DNA of 64,000 bases from Mesoflavibacter sp037029465 (GTDB lineage Bacteria > Bacteroidota > Bacteroidia > Flavobacteriales > Flavobacteriaceae), in NCBI RefSeq assembly GCF_037029465.1, contig NZ_JAYMEM010000031.1, forward strand, positions 19,731 through 83,730, written 5' to 3'. The notes under the pieces are model-generated. The model saw only the letters and a list, made by a program, of their open reading frames with translations. It was not told the DNA's origin and did no database searches. The position numbers were made by a program, and so were the translations under genes. Below, piece after piece: positions 1 through 9,010 of the stretch. Numbering within the stretch: position 1 is the stretch's first letter; each line of letters begins with the position of its first letter.

Positions 1-1098
1 AATTACATTCCTACGGTAGAAACTGTTCAAGATGCAGTAGAAAATGCTTTAATGGAAAGTCATTTTTTAGATGTAGCAAAAGCCTACATATTATATAGAG
101 ATGAACAAGCCAGAAAGCGTAAGACAAATATCTTTGAAAAACGTATAAATCTTAAGCCATATGAGTATCCACAATTATATGAATATGTTCCAGCAATAAG
201 ACACTCATATTGGATACATACAGAGTTTAACTTTACAAGCGATATTCAAGATTTTAAGGCAGGATTGAATGAAGTAGAGCGTAGTGCGATTAAAAATACA
301 ATGTTAGCTATTTCTCAAATAGAAGTTGCAGTAAAATCGTTTTGGGGAGATATTTATCACCGTATGCCAAAACCAGAAATTGGATCTGTAGGCGCAACAT
401 TTGCAGAAAGTGAAGTAAGACATCATGATGCATACTCACATTTATTAGAAATTTTAGGATTAAACAACGAGTTTAAAACCTTAAAGAAAAAACCTGTGAT
501 TATGAAGCGTGTGCAGTATCTTGAAACTGCACTAAAAAACGCAAAAAGTGAAGATAACCAAGAGTATGCAGAGTCTATCTTGTTATTTTCATTGTTTATA
601 GAACACGTGTCTTTATTCTCACAGTTCTTAATTATCATGGCGTTTAACAAGCATAAAAACGTATTAAAAGGAATATCTAACGTGGTAGAAGCAACTTCTA
701 AAGAAGAGCAAATACACGGAGATTTTGGAATTGATATTATAAAAATTATAAAAGACGAAAATCCAGAATGGTTTGATGCAGCGTACGAGCAAATGATAAA
801 AGATATGTGTCTTGAGTCTTTTGAGTCTGAAAGCAAAATAGTAGACTGGATTTTTGAAAAAGGAGAAATTGAGTTTTTACCAAAAGCAGTGGTTAATGAG
901 TTTATAAAAAACAGATTTAACAACTCCTTAGAAAGCATAGGTATTGATAAAATATTTGAAGTAGACGAAAAACTACTAGCAGAAACAGAATGGTTTGATG
1001 ATGAAATTATCGGAACCAAACATGGCGACTTTTTTGTAAAGCGCTCTATAAACTATAGTAAAAGAACCCAAAGTATAACCAGTGATGACCTTTTTTAA
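1..1098 (+). CDS. nrdB: Ribonucleotide reductase class I beta (radical) subunit with N-terminal ATP-cone, 5' truncated
   Basis: Small subunit that generates the radical used by NrdA to make deoxyribonucleotides. The reading frame is open from base 1, so the ATG at 52 is internal and the true start lies before the window. Residues encoded by bases 1-110 (TVETVQDAVE... AYILYRDEQARKR) have the look of the end of an ATP-cone domain. The ferritin-like core follows: a Glu in SQIEVAV, then E-x2-H-x3-Y in SEVRHHDAY (Tyr codon at 433-435, aligning with E. coli Y122), and the second E-x2-H in EEQIHGD. An ATP-cone on the beta subunit is known from Leeuwenhoekiella blandensis. nrdA starts directly after the stop codon, so the two are surely cotranscribed. 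Metal type (di-iron or di-manganese) cannot be read from the sequence. Confidence 0.93.
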   Translation, partial: NYIPTVETVQDAVENALMESHFLDVAKAYILYRDEQARKRKTNIFEKRINLKPYEYPQLYEYVPAIRHSYWIHTEFNFTSDIQDFKAGLNEVERSAIKNTMLAISQIEVAVKSFWGDIYHRMPKPEIGSVGATFAESEVRHHDAYSHLLEILGLNNEFKTLKKKPVIMKRVQYLETALKNAKSEDNQEYAESILLFSLFIEHVSLFSQFLIIMAFNKHKNVLKGISNVVEATSKEEQIHGDFGIDIIKIIKDENPEWFDAAYEQMIKDMCLESFESESKIVDWIFEKGEIEFLPKAVVNEFIKNRFNNSLESIGIDKIFEVDEKLLAETEWFDDEIIGTKHGDFFVKRSINYSKRTQSITSDDLF

Positions 1099-2895
1099 AT
1101 GATAGAACAAAATAAAAACCAGACCCAGGAAGCTCCAAACCAAGAAAAACAAACGGAAGCTAATCCATTAATAGATGCAAGAAAAAAGTCGTTAAACCAA
1201 ATAAAAACTTCTGGAACAGGAGGATTTAAATGGTTAACAGATCATAGTAGACAGTTTTTAGCAGCAGGCTACTTAACTGAAGGCGTAAGCGCAGAACAGC
1301 GTATAAGAGAAATAGCAGATAGAGCAGAACAAATTTTACAAATACCTGGTTATTCTGATAAGTTTTATAACTACATGTCAGAAGGATACTTTTCTTTAGC
1401 ATCACCAGTATGGTCAAACTTTGGAAAAGAAAGAGGTTTACCAATTAGCTGTTTTGGATCGCATGTAGATGATGATATGGGTAACATACTTTACTCACAA
1501 TCAGAAGTAGGAATGATGTCAAAATTAGGAGGTGGTACCTCTGGCTACTTTGGAAAAATAAGACATCGTGGATCTGAAGTAAAAAACAATGGTTATGCTT
1601 CTGGAGCAGTACATATCATGCAGTTATTTGAATCTATGGTAGATGTTGTTAGTCAAGGGTCAGTAAGACGTGGACGTTTTTCGCCATACTTACCAATAGA
1701 GCATCCAGATATTAATGAATTTTTAGAAATTGGTACAGAAGGTAACCCAATACAAGAGTTAACACATGGTGTAACTGTTACCAACCAATGGATGCAAGAA
1801 ATGATAGATGGTGATGTAGACAAGCGTAGCACATGGGCAAAAGTATTACAGCGTAGAGGTGAAATGGGTTATCCTTACATTTTCTTTACAGATAATGCTA
1901 ATAACAATGCAGCAGATGTTTACCAAGACAAAAAGTTACCAATCTATGCAAGTAACTTATGTACAGAAATTATGTTACCATCTAATGACGACTGGTCTTT
2001 TGTATGTGTATTATCTTCTGTAAATGTATTACACTATGATAAATGGAAAGATACAGATGCAGTAGAAACTATGGTATACTTCTTAGATGCGGTTATTACT
2101 GAATTTGTTGAAAAATTAGAAGTATACAGAGACTCTCCTAATCGTGATGACAGACAAACCTTTATGTTTATGGAGCGCGCCTACAACTTTGCTAAAGAAA
2201 ACCGTTCTTTAGGTTTAGGTGTATTAGGATGGCACTCGTTATTACAATCTAAAATGTTACCATTTAACAGTCAAGAAGCGTTTAGTTTAAACAGTGAGAT
2301 CTTTAAAGTGATTAAAGAAAAATCTTACAAAGCTTCAGAAGAGTTAGCAGAAAAATTTGGAGAACCAAAAGTATTAAAAGGTTACGGAAGACGTAATGCA
2401 ACCTTAAATGCGGTAGCACCAACAACATCTTCTGCATTTATCTTAGGGCAAGTATCACAAGGTATTGAGCCAATTTGGTCAAATATTTATGTAAAAGATA
2501 TCGCTAAGATTAAAACCACTATTAAAAACTCTTATTTAGAAGATTTATTAGAATCTAAAGGTAAAAATACAACCGAAGTATGGAGAAGTATTAGAGATAA
2601 CGACGGATCTGTACAGCATTTAGATTTCTTATCAGAATTAGAAAAAGATGTATTTAAAACTTATTCTGAAATAGACCAAATGGATATTATTTATCAAGCA
2701 GCAAACCGTCAAAATCATATTGATCAAGGACAGTCTGTTAATATTATTATTCATCCAGATATGCCAGTAAAAGAGATTAATAAAATACATGTTACAGCAT
2801 GGAAATTAGGATTAAAATCGCTTTACTACCAGCATAGTATGAATGCTGCACAAAAATTTAAACAAAAGAAAGATTGTGCTAGCTGTGAAGCTTAG
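1099..2895 (+). CDS. nrdA: Ribonucleotide reductase class I alpha (catalytic) subunit lacking an ATP-cone
   Basis: Catalytic subunit that reduces ribonucleoside diphosphates. Visible are the active-site cysteines in PISCFGSH, NLCTEIML and FVCVLSS, the radical-transfer tyrosine pair in LYYQHSMN, and the C-terminal redox pair in DCASCEA. At 598 residues it is much shorter than E. coli NrdA (761). After a charged tail of about 45 residues it enters the barrel region directly (RQFLAAGYL), with no ATP-cone. The overall activity site therefore must be the one on NrdB. The ATG abuts the nrdB stop codon with no gap, which suggests translational coupling. A bidirectional terminator follows. Confidence 0.95.
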   Translation: MIEQNKNQTQEAPNQEKQTEANPLIDARKKSLNQIKTSGTGGFKWLTDHSRQFLAAGYLTEGVSAEQRIREIADRAEQILQIPGYSDKFYNYMSEGYFSLASPVWSNFGKERGLPISCFGSHVDDDMGNILYSQSEVGMMSKLGGGTSGYFGKIRHRGSEVKNNGYASGAVHIMQLFESMVDVVSQGSVRRGRFSPYLPIEHPDINEFLEIGTEGNPIQELTHGVTVTNQWMQEMIDGDVDKRSTWAKVLQRRGEMGYPYIFFTDNANNNAADVYQDKKLPIYASNLCTEIMLPSNDDWSFVCVLSSVNVLHYDKWKDTDAVETMVYFLDAVITEFVEKLEVYRDSPNRDDRQTFMFMERAYNFAKENRSLGLGVLGWHSLLQSKMLPFNSQEAFSLNSEIFKVIKEKSYKASEELAEKFGEPKVLKGYGRRNATLNAVAPTTSSAFILGQVSQGIEPIWSNIYVKDIAKIKTTIKNSYLEDLLESKGKNTTEVWRSIRDNDGSVQHLDFLSELEKDVFKTYSEIDQMDIIYQAANRQNHIDQGQSVNIIIHPDMPVKEINKIHVTAWKLGLKSLYYQHSMNAAQKFKQKKDCASCEA

Positions 2896-2923
2896 TCAAT
2901 AAATTTACAATTAAGTGTTATAA

Positions 2924-2956
2924 AAAAAATCCCGATATTTTACATCGGGATTTTTT
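2924..2956. terminator. Bidirectional intrinsic terminator between nrdA and the carboxylase operon
   Basis: A-run, then TCCCGAT, a 7-base loop, ATCGGGA and a T-run: a perfect 13-bp inverted repeat when the A/T tracts are counted. It sits between two convergent genes and can serve both. Confidence 0.85.
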
Positions 2957-2960
2957 AGTT

Positions 2961-4493
2961 TTATAAAGGAATATTACCATGTTTTCTATTAGGTAATACT
3001 TCTTCTTTGTCTTCCAACATGGTAAACGCTTTAATTAATTTACGTCTGGTATCTTTTGGTAAAATCACTTCGTCTATAAATCCGCGTTCTGCAGCTTTAT
3101 AAGGATTAGCAAATAAATCTGCATATTCTGCTTCTTTTTCTAACAGCTTTTCTTCAGGATTATCGGCTGCTTTAATTTCTTTTCTAAAGATAATTTCACT
3201 AGCACCTTTTGCACCCATCACAGCAATTTCGGCACTTGGCCAAGCGTAATTTAAATCGGCACCAATATGCTTAGAATTCATTACATCATAAGCGCCACCA
3301 TAAGCTTTACGCGTAATAACAGTTACTTTTGGCACAGTTGCTTCACTTAATGCATACAGTAATTTTGCACCATGTACAATAATTGCATTCCATTCTTGAT
3401 CGGTACCAGGTAAGAAACCAGGGACATCTACTAATACTAATAACGGAATATTAAAGGCGTCACAAAAACGAGTAAAACGAGCTGCTTTACGCGAACTATC
3501 TACATCTAAAACTCCTGCTAAAAATAAAGGTTGATTAGCTACAATACCAACGCTTTTCCCACCAATACGAGCAAAACCAACAATGATATTTTCGGCAAAA
3601 TCTTTATGAATTTCAAAAAAGGAATCTTCATCAATAATACCGTTAATTACCTCATGCATGTCGTAAGGTTTACTAGCATGATCTGGTATAATATTCATTA
3701 ATTGTTCGCGAGTTTCTTCACCTAAAACATAAGGAAGATCTCTTGGTTTTTCTAAGTTGCTTTGTGGTAAATAACTTAGTAGACGTTTAACATCTTCTAA
3801 ACATTCAACATCATTTGCAGAAGTTGTATGTGCTACACCAGATTTTGTACTGTGTGTACTTGCGCCACCTAATTCTTCACTAGTAACGGTTTCGTTAGTA
3901 ACCGTTTTTACAACGTTTGGACCTGTTACAAACATGTAACTTGTATCTTCTACCATCATGGTAAAGTCGGTCATTGCAGGAGAGTATACTGCACCACCAG
4001 CACATGGTCCCATAATTGCTGAAATTTGCGGAATAACACCAGAAGCTTTTACATTACGGTGAAAAATATCTGCATAACCACCAAGCGATCTAACACCTTC
4101 TTGGATACGTGCACCACCAGAATCGTTAAGACCGATAAATGGTGCACCAACCTTAAGTGCCATATCCATGATTTTACAAATCTTTTCGGCATGTGTTTCT
4201 GATAGCGCACCACCAAAAACAGTAAAGTCTTGTGCAAATACATAGACAAGACGTCCATCTATTGTACCGTAACCAGTTACGACACCATCACCATAAAACT
4301 TTTGGTTTTGCATCCCAAAATCTACCGTACGATGTGTGACTAAAGCACCGATTTCTTCAAAAGAACCTTCGTCCATTAAGTACTCGATACGTTCTCTAGC
4401 GGTTAGTTTTTTCTTTTCGTGTTGTTTATCTATTCTTACTTGTCCACCTCCTAATTTGGCAAGTTCAAGACTGCGCTTAGCACAAGCGTGCAA
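2961..4493 (-). CDS. Acyl-CoA (propionyl/methylmalonyl-type) carboxylase carboxyltransferase subunit
   Basis: Transfers carboxyl from carboxybiotin to an acyl-CoA, probably propionyl-CoA. 510 residues, normal for the PccB family. Typical segments: KLGGGQVRIDKQH and LTARERI near the N terminus, DSGGARIQEG (about 124-133), the oxyanion-hole stretch GPCAGGAVYSP (about 162-172), and RKAYGGAYDVM in the C-terminal half. It is the last gene of an operon with the biotin carboxylase and the biotin carrier protein. The start is uncertain: the frame has no ATG, the listed start is a TTG at 4493, and an ATG at 4510, two bases after the upstream stop codon, is in another frame. A one-base indel in the run of four T there would join them. 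Substrate is inferred from family, not proven. Confidence 0.9.
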   Translation of the reverse strand: MHACAKRSLELAKLGGGQVRIDKQHEKKKLTARERIEYLMDEGSFEEIGALVTHRTVDFGMQNQKFYGDGVVTGYGTIDGRLVYVFAQDFTVFGGALSETHAEKICKIMDMALKVGAPFIGLNDSGGARIQEGVRSLGGYADIFHRNVKASGVIPQISAIMGPCAGGAVYSPAMTDFTMMVEDTSYMFVTGPNVVKTVTNETVTSEELGGASTHSTKSGVAHTTSANDVECLEDVKRLLSYLPQSNLEKPRDLPYVLGEETREQLMNIIPDHASKPYDMHEVINGIIDEDSFFEIHKDFAENIIVGFARIGGKSVGIVANQPLFLAGVLDVDSSRKAARFTRFCDAFNIPLLVLVDVPGFLPGTDQEWNAIIVHGAKLLYALSEATVPKVTVITRKAYGGAYDVMNSKHIGADLNYAWPSAEIAVMGAKGASEIIFRKEIKAADNPEEKLLEKEAEYADLFANPYKAAERGFIDEVILPKDTRRKLIKAFTMLEDKEEVLPNRKHGNIPL

Positions 4494-4511
4494 AATGACA
4501 TAAAACTCATA

Positions 4512-5954
4512 TTAATTAGTTGGTACTCTTAATTGTTTTTGATCTTCTAAATACTGTTTTACAGCAATTAAAGCGGCTATTTTAGCTTCTTTTTCTGTTT
4601 GTTGCTGTAAGGCTTCTGGCGAATAGTATTTTTTTACGAAGTGTGTATCAAAGTTTCCAGAGGTAAACGCTTCATGTTGACAAACAAATGCACCAAAAGG
4701 TAAAGTGGTTTCTATCCCTTTTACTTTATATTCTGAAATAGCTTTAAGCATAATTTGTATAGCTTCTTCACGTGTTTTACCATAAGTAATTAATTTGGCT
4801 AACATTGGATCATAATAAATAGGAATGTCCATACCTTCTTCAAAACCGTTATCTACACGAATACCATCACCAATAGGAATTTGGTATTGCTCTAAGTGAC
4901 CAACGCTAGGTAAGAAGTCGTTTAAAGGATCTTCAGCATATACACGAAGCTCTAAAGCGTGACCATTTATTTTTAAATCTTCTTGTTTTATAGGAAGCAC
5001 TTCGCCACGAGCGACTTGAATTTGAAGTTCCACTAAATCAACACCAGCAATAATTTCGCTTACAGGATGTTCTACCTGTAATCTGGTATTCATCTCTAAG
5101 AAATAAAAGTTATGTTGATCATCTAATAAAAATTCGACTGTACCAGCACCAACATAGTCGCAAGCTTTGGCTACTTTAATAGCAGCTTGTCCCATTTTTT
5201 CTCTTAACTCAGGAGTTAATACAGCACTTGGTGCTTCTTCTACTACTTTTTGATGACGACGTTGTATGCTACATTCGCGTTCAAAAAGGTGAATGACATT
5301 ACCGTGTGTATCTGCCATTACTTGAATTTCGATATGTCTAGGAGAGGCTACATATTTTTCAATAAAAACAGAGCCATCACCAAACGCGTTAACCGCTTCA
5401 CTAATGGCACGATTCATCTGTGATTCAAAATCGGCTTCTTTTTCTACAATACGCATTCCTTTACCGCCACCACCAGCAGATGCTTTGATTAGGATAGGAA
5501 AGCCAATGCCTTGCGCTATTTTTTTAGCTTCAGGGATATCTGTAATAGCCTGATCTGTACCAGGTACCATTGGTATATCGTAGGCTTTAACGGCGTCTTT
5601 AGCTGCTAATTTGCTACCCATTACTTTAATGGCGTACGATTTTGGACCGATAAATGTTACGTTATTTGCTTCGCAAAGCTCTGCAAAGTCTGCATTTTCA
5701 CTTAAAAAGCCATAACCAGGATGTATCCCGTCTACGTTGAGTTGTTTTGCAACTTCTATAATTTTTTCGCCTAATAAATAAGATTGGTTAGAAGGAGCTT
5801 CACCAATTAAAACAGCTTCATCAGCAAATTTTACATGAGGCGCATTACGATCTGCAGTAGAGTAGACTGCAACGGTTTTAATACCCATTTTTTGGGCAGT
5901 TTTCATGACTCTTATTGCGATTTCGCCACGGTTGGCGACTAATATTTTTTTCAT
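4512..5954 (-). CDS. accC: Biotin carboxylase subunit of acyl-CoA carboxylase
   Basis: ATP-dependent carboxylation of the biotin on the carrier protein encoded just upstream. 480 residues from MKKILVANRGEIAIR; the frame can be extended to a TTG at 5969 inside the upstream gene, but the ATG at 5954, one base after that gene's stop codon, is the better start and gives the family N terminus. ATP-grasp features: the glycine-rich loop SAGGGGKGM (about 160), KVVEEAPS, and the metal/biotin segment FLEMNTRLQVEHPVSE. Could equally be named pccA-type, since in Bacteroidota these three-gene sets usually serve propionyl-CoA or a broad acyl-CoA carboxylase. Confidence 0.93.
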   Translation of the reverse strand: MKKILVANRGEIAIRVMKTAQKMGIKTVAVYSTADRNAPHVKFADEAVLIGEAPSNQSYLLGEKIIEVAKQLNVDGIHPGYGFLSENADFAELCEANNVTFIGPKSYAIKVMGSKLAAKDAVKAYDIPMVPGTDQAITDIPEAKKIAQGIGFPILIKASAGGGGKGMRIVEKEADFESQMNRAISEAVNAFGDGSVFIEKYVASPRHIEIQVMADTHGNVIHLFERECSIQRRHQKVVEEAPSAVLTPELREKMGQAAIKVAKACDYVGAGTVEFLLDDQHNFYFLEMNTRLQVEHPVSEIIAGVDLVELQIQVARGEVLPIKQEDLKINGHALELRVYAEDPLNDFLPSVGHLEQYQIPIGDGIRVDNGFEEGMDIPIYYDPMLAKLITYGKTREEAIQIMLKAISEYKVKGIETTLPFGAFVCQHEAFTSGNFDTHFVKKYYSPEALQQQTEKEAKIAALIAVKQYLEDQKQLRVPTN

Positions 5955-5955
5955 T

Positions 5956-6441
5956 TTATTCAAATTCAATTAATAGTTCGCCTTTATCTACAGTAGTACC
6001 TTTTCCGCCAGATACAGATTTTATAATACCTTCACGAGGCGATAGGATACTATTTTCCATTTTCATGGCTTCAAGGATTAAAAGTGGTGTGTCTACTGAA
6101 ACTTCGTCACCAGGTTTTACCAAGACGTCTAAAATAAGACCAGGCATTGGCGCTTTAATTTCGTTTACTTTTTTAGAAGCACCAATTTCAAAACCTAAAG
6201 ATTTTATTAGTTGATCTAAATCGTTTTCGATATTTACCGTGTAATTATTATTGTTTATATTAACGGTATAGATTTTTTTATTGAAGTTAGATGCTAAAAT
6301 TTCAGCCTTATAAGATGTGTTGTTGTCAAGGATATGGTAAGATTGATTGCTAACCTTAACGCTATCTAATGCTGAAATATCTTCGGAAGTTACCTCAAAT
6401 TCTGAGTTGTCATTAACTTTGACTTTGTAGGATATATTCAT
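5956..6441 (-). CDS. Biotin carboxyl carrier protein of acyl-CoA carboxylase
   Basis: 161 residues. The C-terminal half is a biotinyl/lipoyl domain (about 93-161) with the biotinylation motif EAMKMEN; Lys127 is the expected biotin site. The N-terminal 90 residues are rich in beta-strand and Asn, as in the longer carriers of acyl-CoA carboxylases. First gene of the operon carrier - biotin carboxylase - carboxyltransferase, with gaps of one and about two bases, so the three products are made from one transcript. A candidate promoter lies 25-60 bases upstream. Confidence 0.9.
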   Translation of the reverse strand: MNISYKVKVNDNSEFEVTSEDISALDSVKVSNQSYHILDNNTSYKAEILASNFNKKIYTVNINNNNYTVNIENDLDQLIKSLGFEIGASKKVNEIKAPMPGLILDVLVKPGDEVSVDTPLLILEAMKMENSILSPREGIIKSVSGGKGTTVDKGELLIEFE

Positions 6442-6465
6442 TGTTTTAATTGTATTTAATTACTT

Positions 6466-6500
6466 GTAAAGATACTGATAAATACATTTTTTATCCCAAG
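6466..6500 (-). promoter_or_regulatory. Candidate Bacteroidota-type promoter of the acyl-CoA carboxylase operon
   Basis: On the minus strand CTTG (6500-6497) is followed after 22 bases by TATCTTTA (6474-6467), close to the TTG / TAnnTTTG consensus. It is 25 bases upstream of the first ATG. Pattern match only. Confidence 0.4.
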
Positions 6501-6534
6501 TTATAAAGTATTATTTGCTAAAAAGACATAGTTG

Positions 6535-7218
6535 TTAGTTTTTAAAAAAAGATCCTTTTTGGTGACGTTTTATAGCTTTTCTTGATAAGAATAATCCTAA
6601 GGCTAGAGATATAAATGCTCCAACCCAAATACCAGGTATAAAATTTATAAATAAAAAGAAATCGTAAGCACCATGAAAAACAATAGCTAACAACAAACCA
6701 CAAAGGTTTAGAAAAAGCTTATTAGGTTTAAATTTTGCCATACCCATAAAATATCCCATTAAAATACCAAATGTAGCGTGAGCAGGTACAGCTGTAAATG
6801 CCCTTAAAAGTGCAGTGCTAGCACCGTGTTGCAATACATACATTATATTTTCGGTTGCAGCAAAACCCATAGAAACCATTACGGCGTAGACTATGCCATC
6901 AAAAGGCTCGTTAAATTCTTTATGACGCTGAGCAAATAACAATACAATTAGGTATTTACTTAACTCTTCGGAGAAGCCTACAACAAAAAAGGCTTGTTTA
7001 AACTGCTCCCAAACACTTAGTTTATCTACTAAAGGTAAAAAGTTATTAAAGAATATGTAAAACACCGTAGTAATGATAACGCTAACAATAGCACCAAGGA
7101 AAAAGGAAATAACCAAGAGTTTAGTAGGCTCTTTTTCATATTTGTCTTTAAAGTAGATATAGGCAATCACCGTAAAAATTGGTGCTAAAGCCATAATGAT
7201 AAGTTGTATGACTGACAT
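6535..7218 (-). CDS. PrsW-family intramembrane metalloprotease-like protein
   Basis: 227 residues, almost entirely membrane segments (about seven or eight). It carries the family signatures: EELSKY in a membrane helix (about residue 80), AHATFGILMGY, and a late FHGAYDFF helix. Relatives include Bacillus PrsW, which cleaves an anti-sigma factor; a protease role here is inferred from family only. The start codon directly follows the stop codon of the NUDIX gene, so the two are cotranscribed. No anti-sigma substrate is encoded beside it. Confidence 0.8.
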   Translation of the reverse strand: MSVIQLIIMALAPIFTVIAYIYFKDKYEKEPTKLLVISFFLGAIVSVIITTVFYIFFNNFLPLVDKLSVWEQFKQAFFVVGFSEELSKYLIVLLFAQRHKEFNEPFDGIVYAVMVSMGFAATENIMYVLQHGASTALLRAFTAVPAHATFGILMGYFMGMAKFKPNKLFLNLCGLLLAIVFHGAYDFFLFINFIPGIWVGAFISLALGLFLSRKAIKRHQKGSFFKN

Positions 7219-7770
7219 TTAATGTGTTTTTTTGGTTATGGCTTTTAAAACGGTAATGTAATAATCATAATTACTAGAAACAAAGTGTCCGTTTTTATCG
7301 TTATTATCTAATAAGTCTTTAAATTGAGAAGTGCTTACCAATTTTAAAGCTTCAACTTCTTCTTTTTGAGGAGTTAATTCAGATAAATCAACGATTAATT
7401 TTGCTATAAATGTATGATGAAATTCGTTATCAATCATTCCATTTGGATAGGTTTGAAAACAAGGAAATACACCAATTTTTTCTAAGTCGTCTTCTTGTAT
7501 TTTAAGCCCAATTTCTTCTTTAATTTCTCTAATGGCTCCGCTTTCAATAGTTTCACCTGCATCAATATGTCCGGCAACACTAACGTCCCAAAGTAGCGGA
7601 CAAATAGCTTTACTAGCAGCACGTTGCTGTAGTAAAATTTCTCCTTTAGAAGTATATAACCAAATGTGTACGGTATTATGATACCAACCTTTTTTGTGTA
7701 TTTCGGTTTTTGTAGCAGATTTACCTGTTGGTTTACCTGATTTGGTGACTATGTCTATGTATTCTTCCAT
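7219..7770 (-). CDS. NUDIX hydrolase, IDI-like (isopentenyl-diphosphate isomerase type fold)
   Basis: 183 residues. A complete Nudix box, GHIDAGET followed by REIKEEIG, matches G-x5-E-x7-REUxEExGU at about residues 67-88. The N terminus (EEYIDIV...GKPTGK...IHKKGWYH) resembles YfcD/IDI-type Nudix proteins often annotated as isopentenyl-diphosphate isomerases, but the isomerase is not assured. The substrate is unknown. A hairpin with a U-tract ends one base before this ATG, so either some transcription from the M42 peptidase gene reads through or a promoter overlaps the terminator. Confidence 0.8.
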   Translation of the reverse strand: MEEYIDIVTKSGKPTGKSATKTEIHKKGWYHNTVHIWLYTSKGEILLQQRAASKAICPLLWDVSVAGHIDAGETIESGAIREIKEEIGLKIQEDDLEKIGVFPCFQTYPNGMIDNEFHHTFIAKLIVDLSELTPQKEEVEALKLVSTSQFKDLLDNNDKNGHFVSSNYDYYITVLKAITKKTH

Positions 7771-7771
7771 T

Positions 7772-7799
7772 AAAAAAAGATTCCCACTTTCGTGGGAAT
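7772..7799 (-). terminator. Intrinsic terminator after the M42 peptidase gene
   Basis: Minus strand: ATTCCCAC, loop GAAA, GTGGGAAT, then a C-free run ending in seven T. The palindrome with a GAAA loop also resembles short flavobacterial intergenic repeats. Its T-run ends immediately before the next ATG. Confidence 0.75.
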
Positions 7800-7802
7800 T
7801 TA

Positions 7803-8891
7803 TTATTTAAAGTAACTAAATGTTTCTCCGTCTTCAATTTTAAGTAACGTTTCGTAAATTAACTTGATTACGTTTTCTACATCATCTTTATGTACCATTT
7901 CTACTGTAGTATGCATGTAGCGTAATGGTAAAGAAATTAATGCAGAAGCAACGCCGCCATTACTGTAAGCAAAAGCATCTGTATCTGTACCAGTAGCTCT
8001 GCTTAAGGCACTACGTTGGAATGGGATTTTTTTAGCTTCGGCAGTATCTGTAATTAAGTCGCGTAACTTTTGTTGTACTGCAGGTGCATAAGCCACAACA
8101 GGACCAAGTCCAATTTCTAAATGACCTTCTTTTTTACGGTCAATCATTGGTGTTGTTGTATCGTGCGTAACATCTGTAACGATAGCAACATTAGGTTTAA
8201 TGGTTTGTGTAATCATTTCTGCACCACGAAGCCCAATTTCTTCTTGTACAGAGTTAGTAATGTATAATCCAAAAGGTAATTTCTTTTTGTTTTCGTGTAA
8301 TAAACGTGCCACTTCCGCAATCATAAATCCACCCATACGGTTATCTAATGCACGACAAACAAATTTATCTCCATTTAGGATATGAAACTCATCTGGATAG
8401 GTAATTACACAACCTACATGAATACCCATTTTTAAGACTTCTTCTTTATCTTTTGCACCTATATCAATAGTAATGTTATCTGGTTTTGGAGCTTCTTCTT
8501 TAGCTTTATTACGTGTATGTATTGCAGGCCAACCAAATACACCTTTTACAATACCGTTTTTTGTATGGATATTTACAATTTTACTTGGTGCAATTTGATG
8601 GTCGCTACCACCGTTTCTGATGACATAAATAAGTCCGTTATCAGAAATATAGTTAACGTACCAAGAGATTTCGTCTGCATGCCCTTCTATAACAACTTTG
8701 TATTTAGCGTCTGGATTAATAACGCCAACAGCAGTACCGTAAGTATCCGTGATAAATTCATCTACATAAGGTTTTAGATAATCCATCCATAACTTTTGTC
8801 CGTCCCATTCGTAACCCGTAGGCGCAGCATTATTTAAATATTTTTCTAAAAAGTCCATTGACTTTTTATTAAGTATCGATTTTTTTGCCAT
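7803..8891 (-). CDS. M42-family metallopeptidase (glutamyl aminopeptidase/deblocking aminopeptidase type)
   Basis: 362 residues, cytoplasmic, the usual length for M42 enzymes, which are di-zinc aminopeptidases forming large tetrahedral assemblies. Metal-site segments: EGHADEIS (first His and neighbouring Asp), CRALDNRMGG (bridging Asp), SVQEEIGLRGA (catalytic Glu pair), TDVTHDTTTP, and a final RYMHTTVEMV His. The exact peptide specificity cannot be told. It appears to be a single-gene unit, ended by a hairpin terminator. Confidence 0.9.
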   Translation of the reverse strand: MAKKSILNKKSMDFLEKYLNNAAPTGYEWDGQKLWMDYLKPYVDEFITDTYGTAVGVINPDAKYKVVIEGHADEISWYVNYISDNGLIYVIRNGGSDHQIAPSKIVNIHTKNGIVKGVFGWPAIHTRNKAKEEAPKPDNITIDIGAKDKEEVLKMGIHVGCVITYPDEFHILNGDKFVCRALDNRMGGFMIAEVARLLHENKKKLPFGLYITNSVQEEIGLRGAEMITQTIKPNVAIVTDVTHDTTTPMIDRKKEGHLEIGLGPVVAYAPAVQQKLRDLITDTAEAKKIPFQRSALSRATGTDTDAFAYSNGGVASALISLPLRYMHTTVEMVHKDDVENVIKLIYETLLKIEDGETFSYFK

Positions 8892-8959
8892 TTTTAATTA
8901 ATTTTTGTCTAAAATAACAATATTCACAGTTATTTAATAGTTAGAGAAGCGTTAATTAT

Positions 8960-8967
8960 TAATTTTG
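8960..8967 (+). promoter_or_regulatory. Candidate -7 element for the DUF4294/hemolysin-III pair
   Basis: TAATTTTG matches TAnnTTTG and sits 43 bases before the ATG at 9011. No clear -33 TTG at the right distance, so tentative. Confidence 0.3.
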
Positions 8968-9010
8968 TATTAACATCTAAAATTGGAATGGTTTTAGCAG
9001 TAATAATGGT

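Noticed and set aside
423..1019. Antisense ORF of 198 codons under nrdB
   Set aside because: A shadow of the conserved nrdB frame; its translation is Ser/Ile/Phe-rich with no family pattern.
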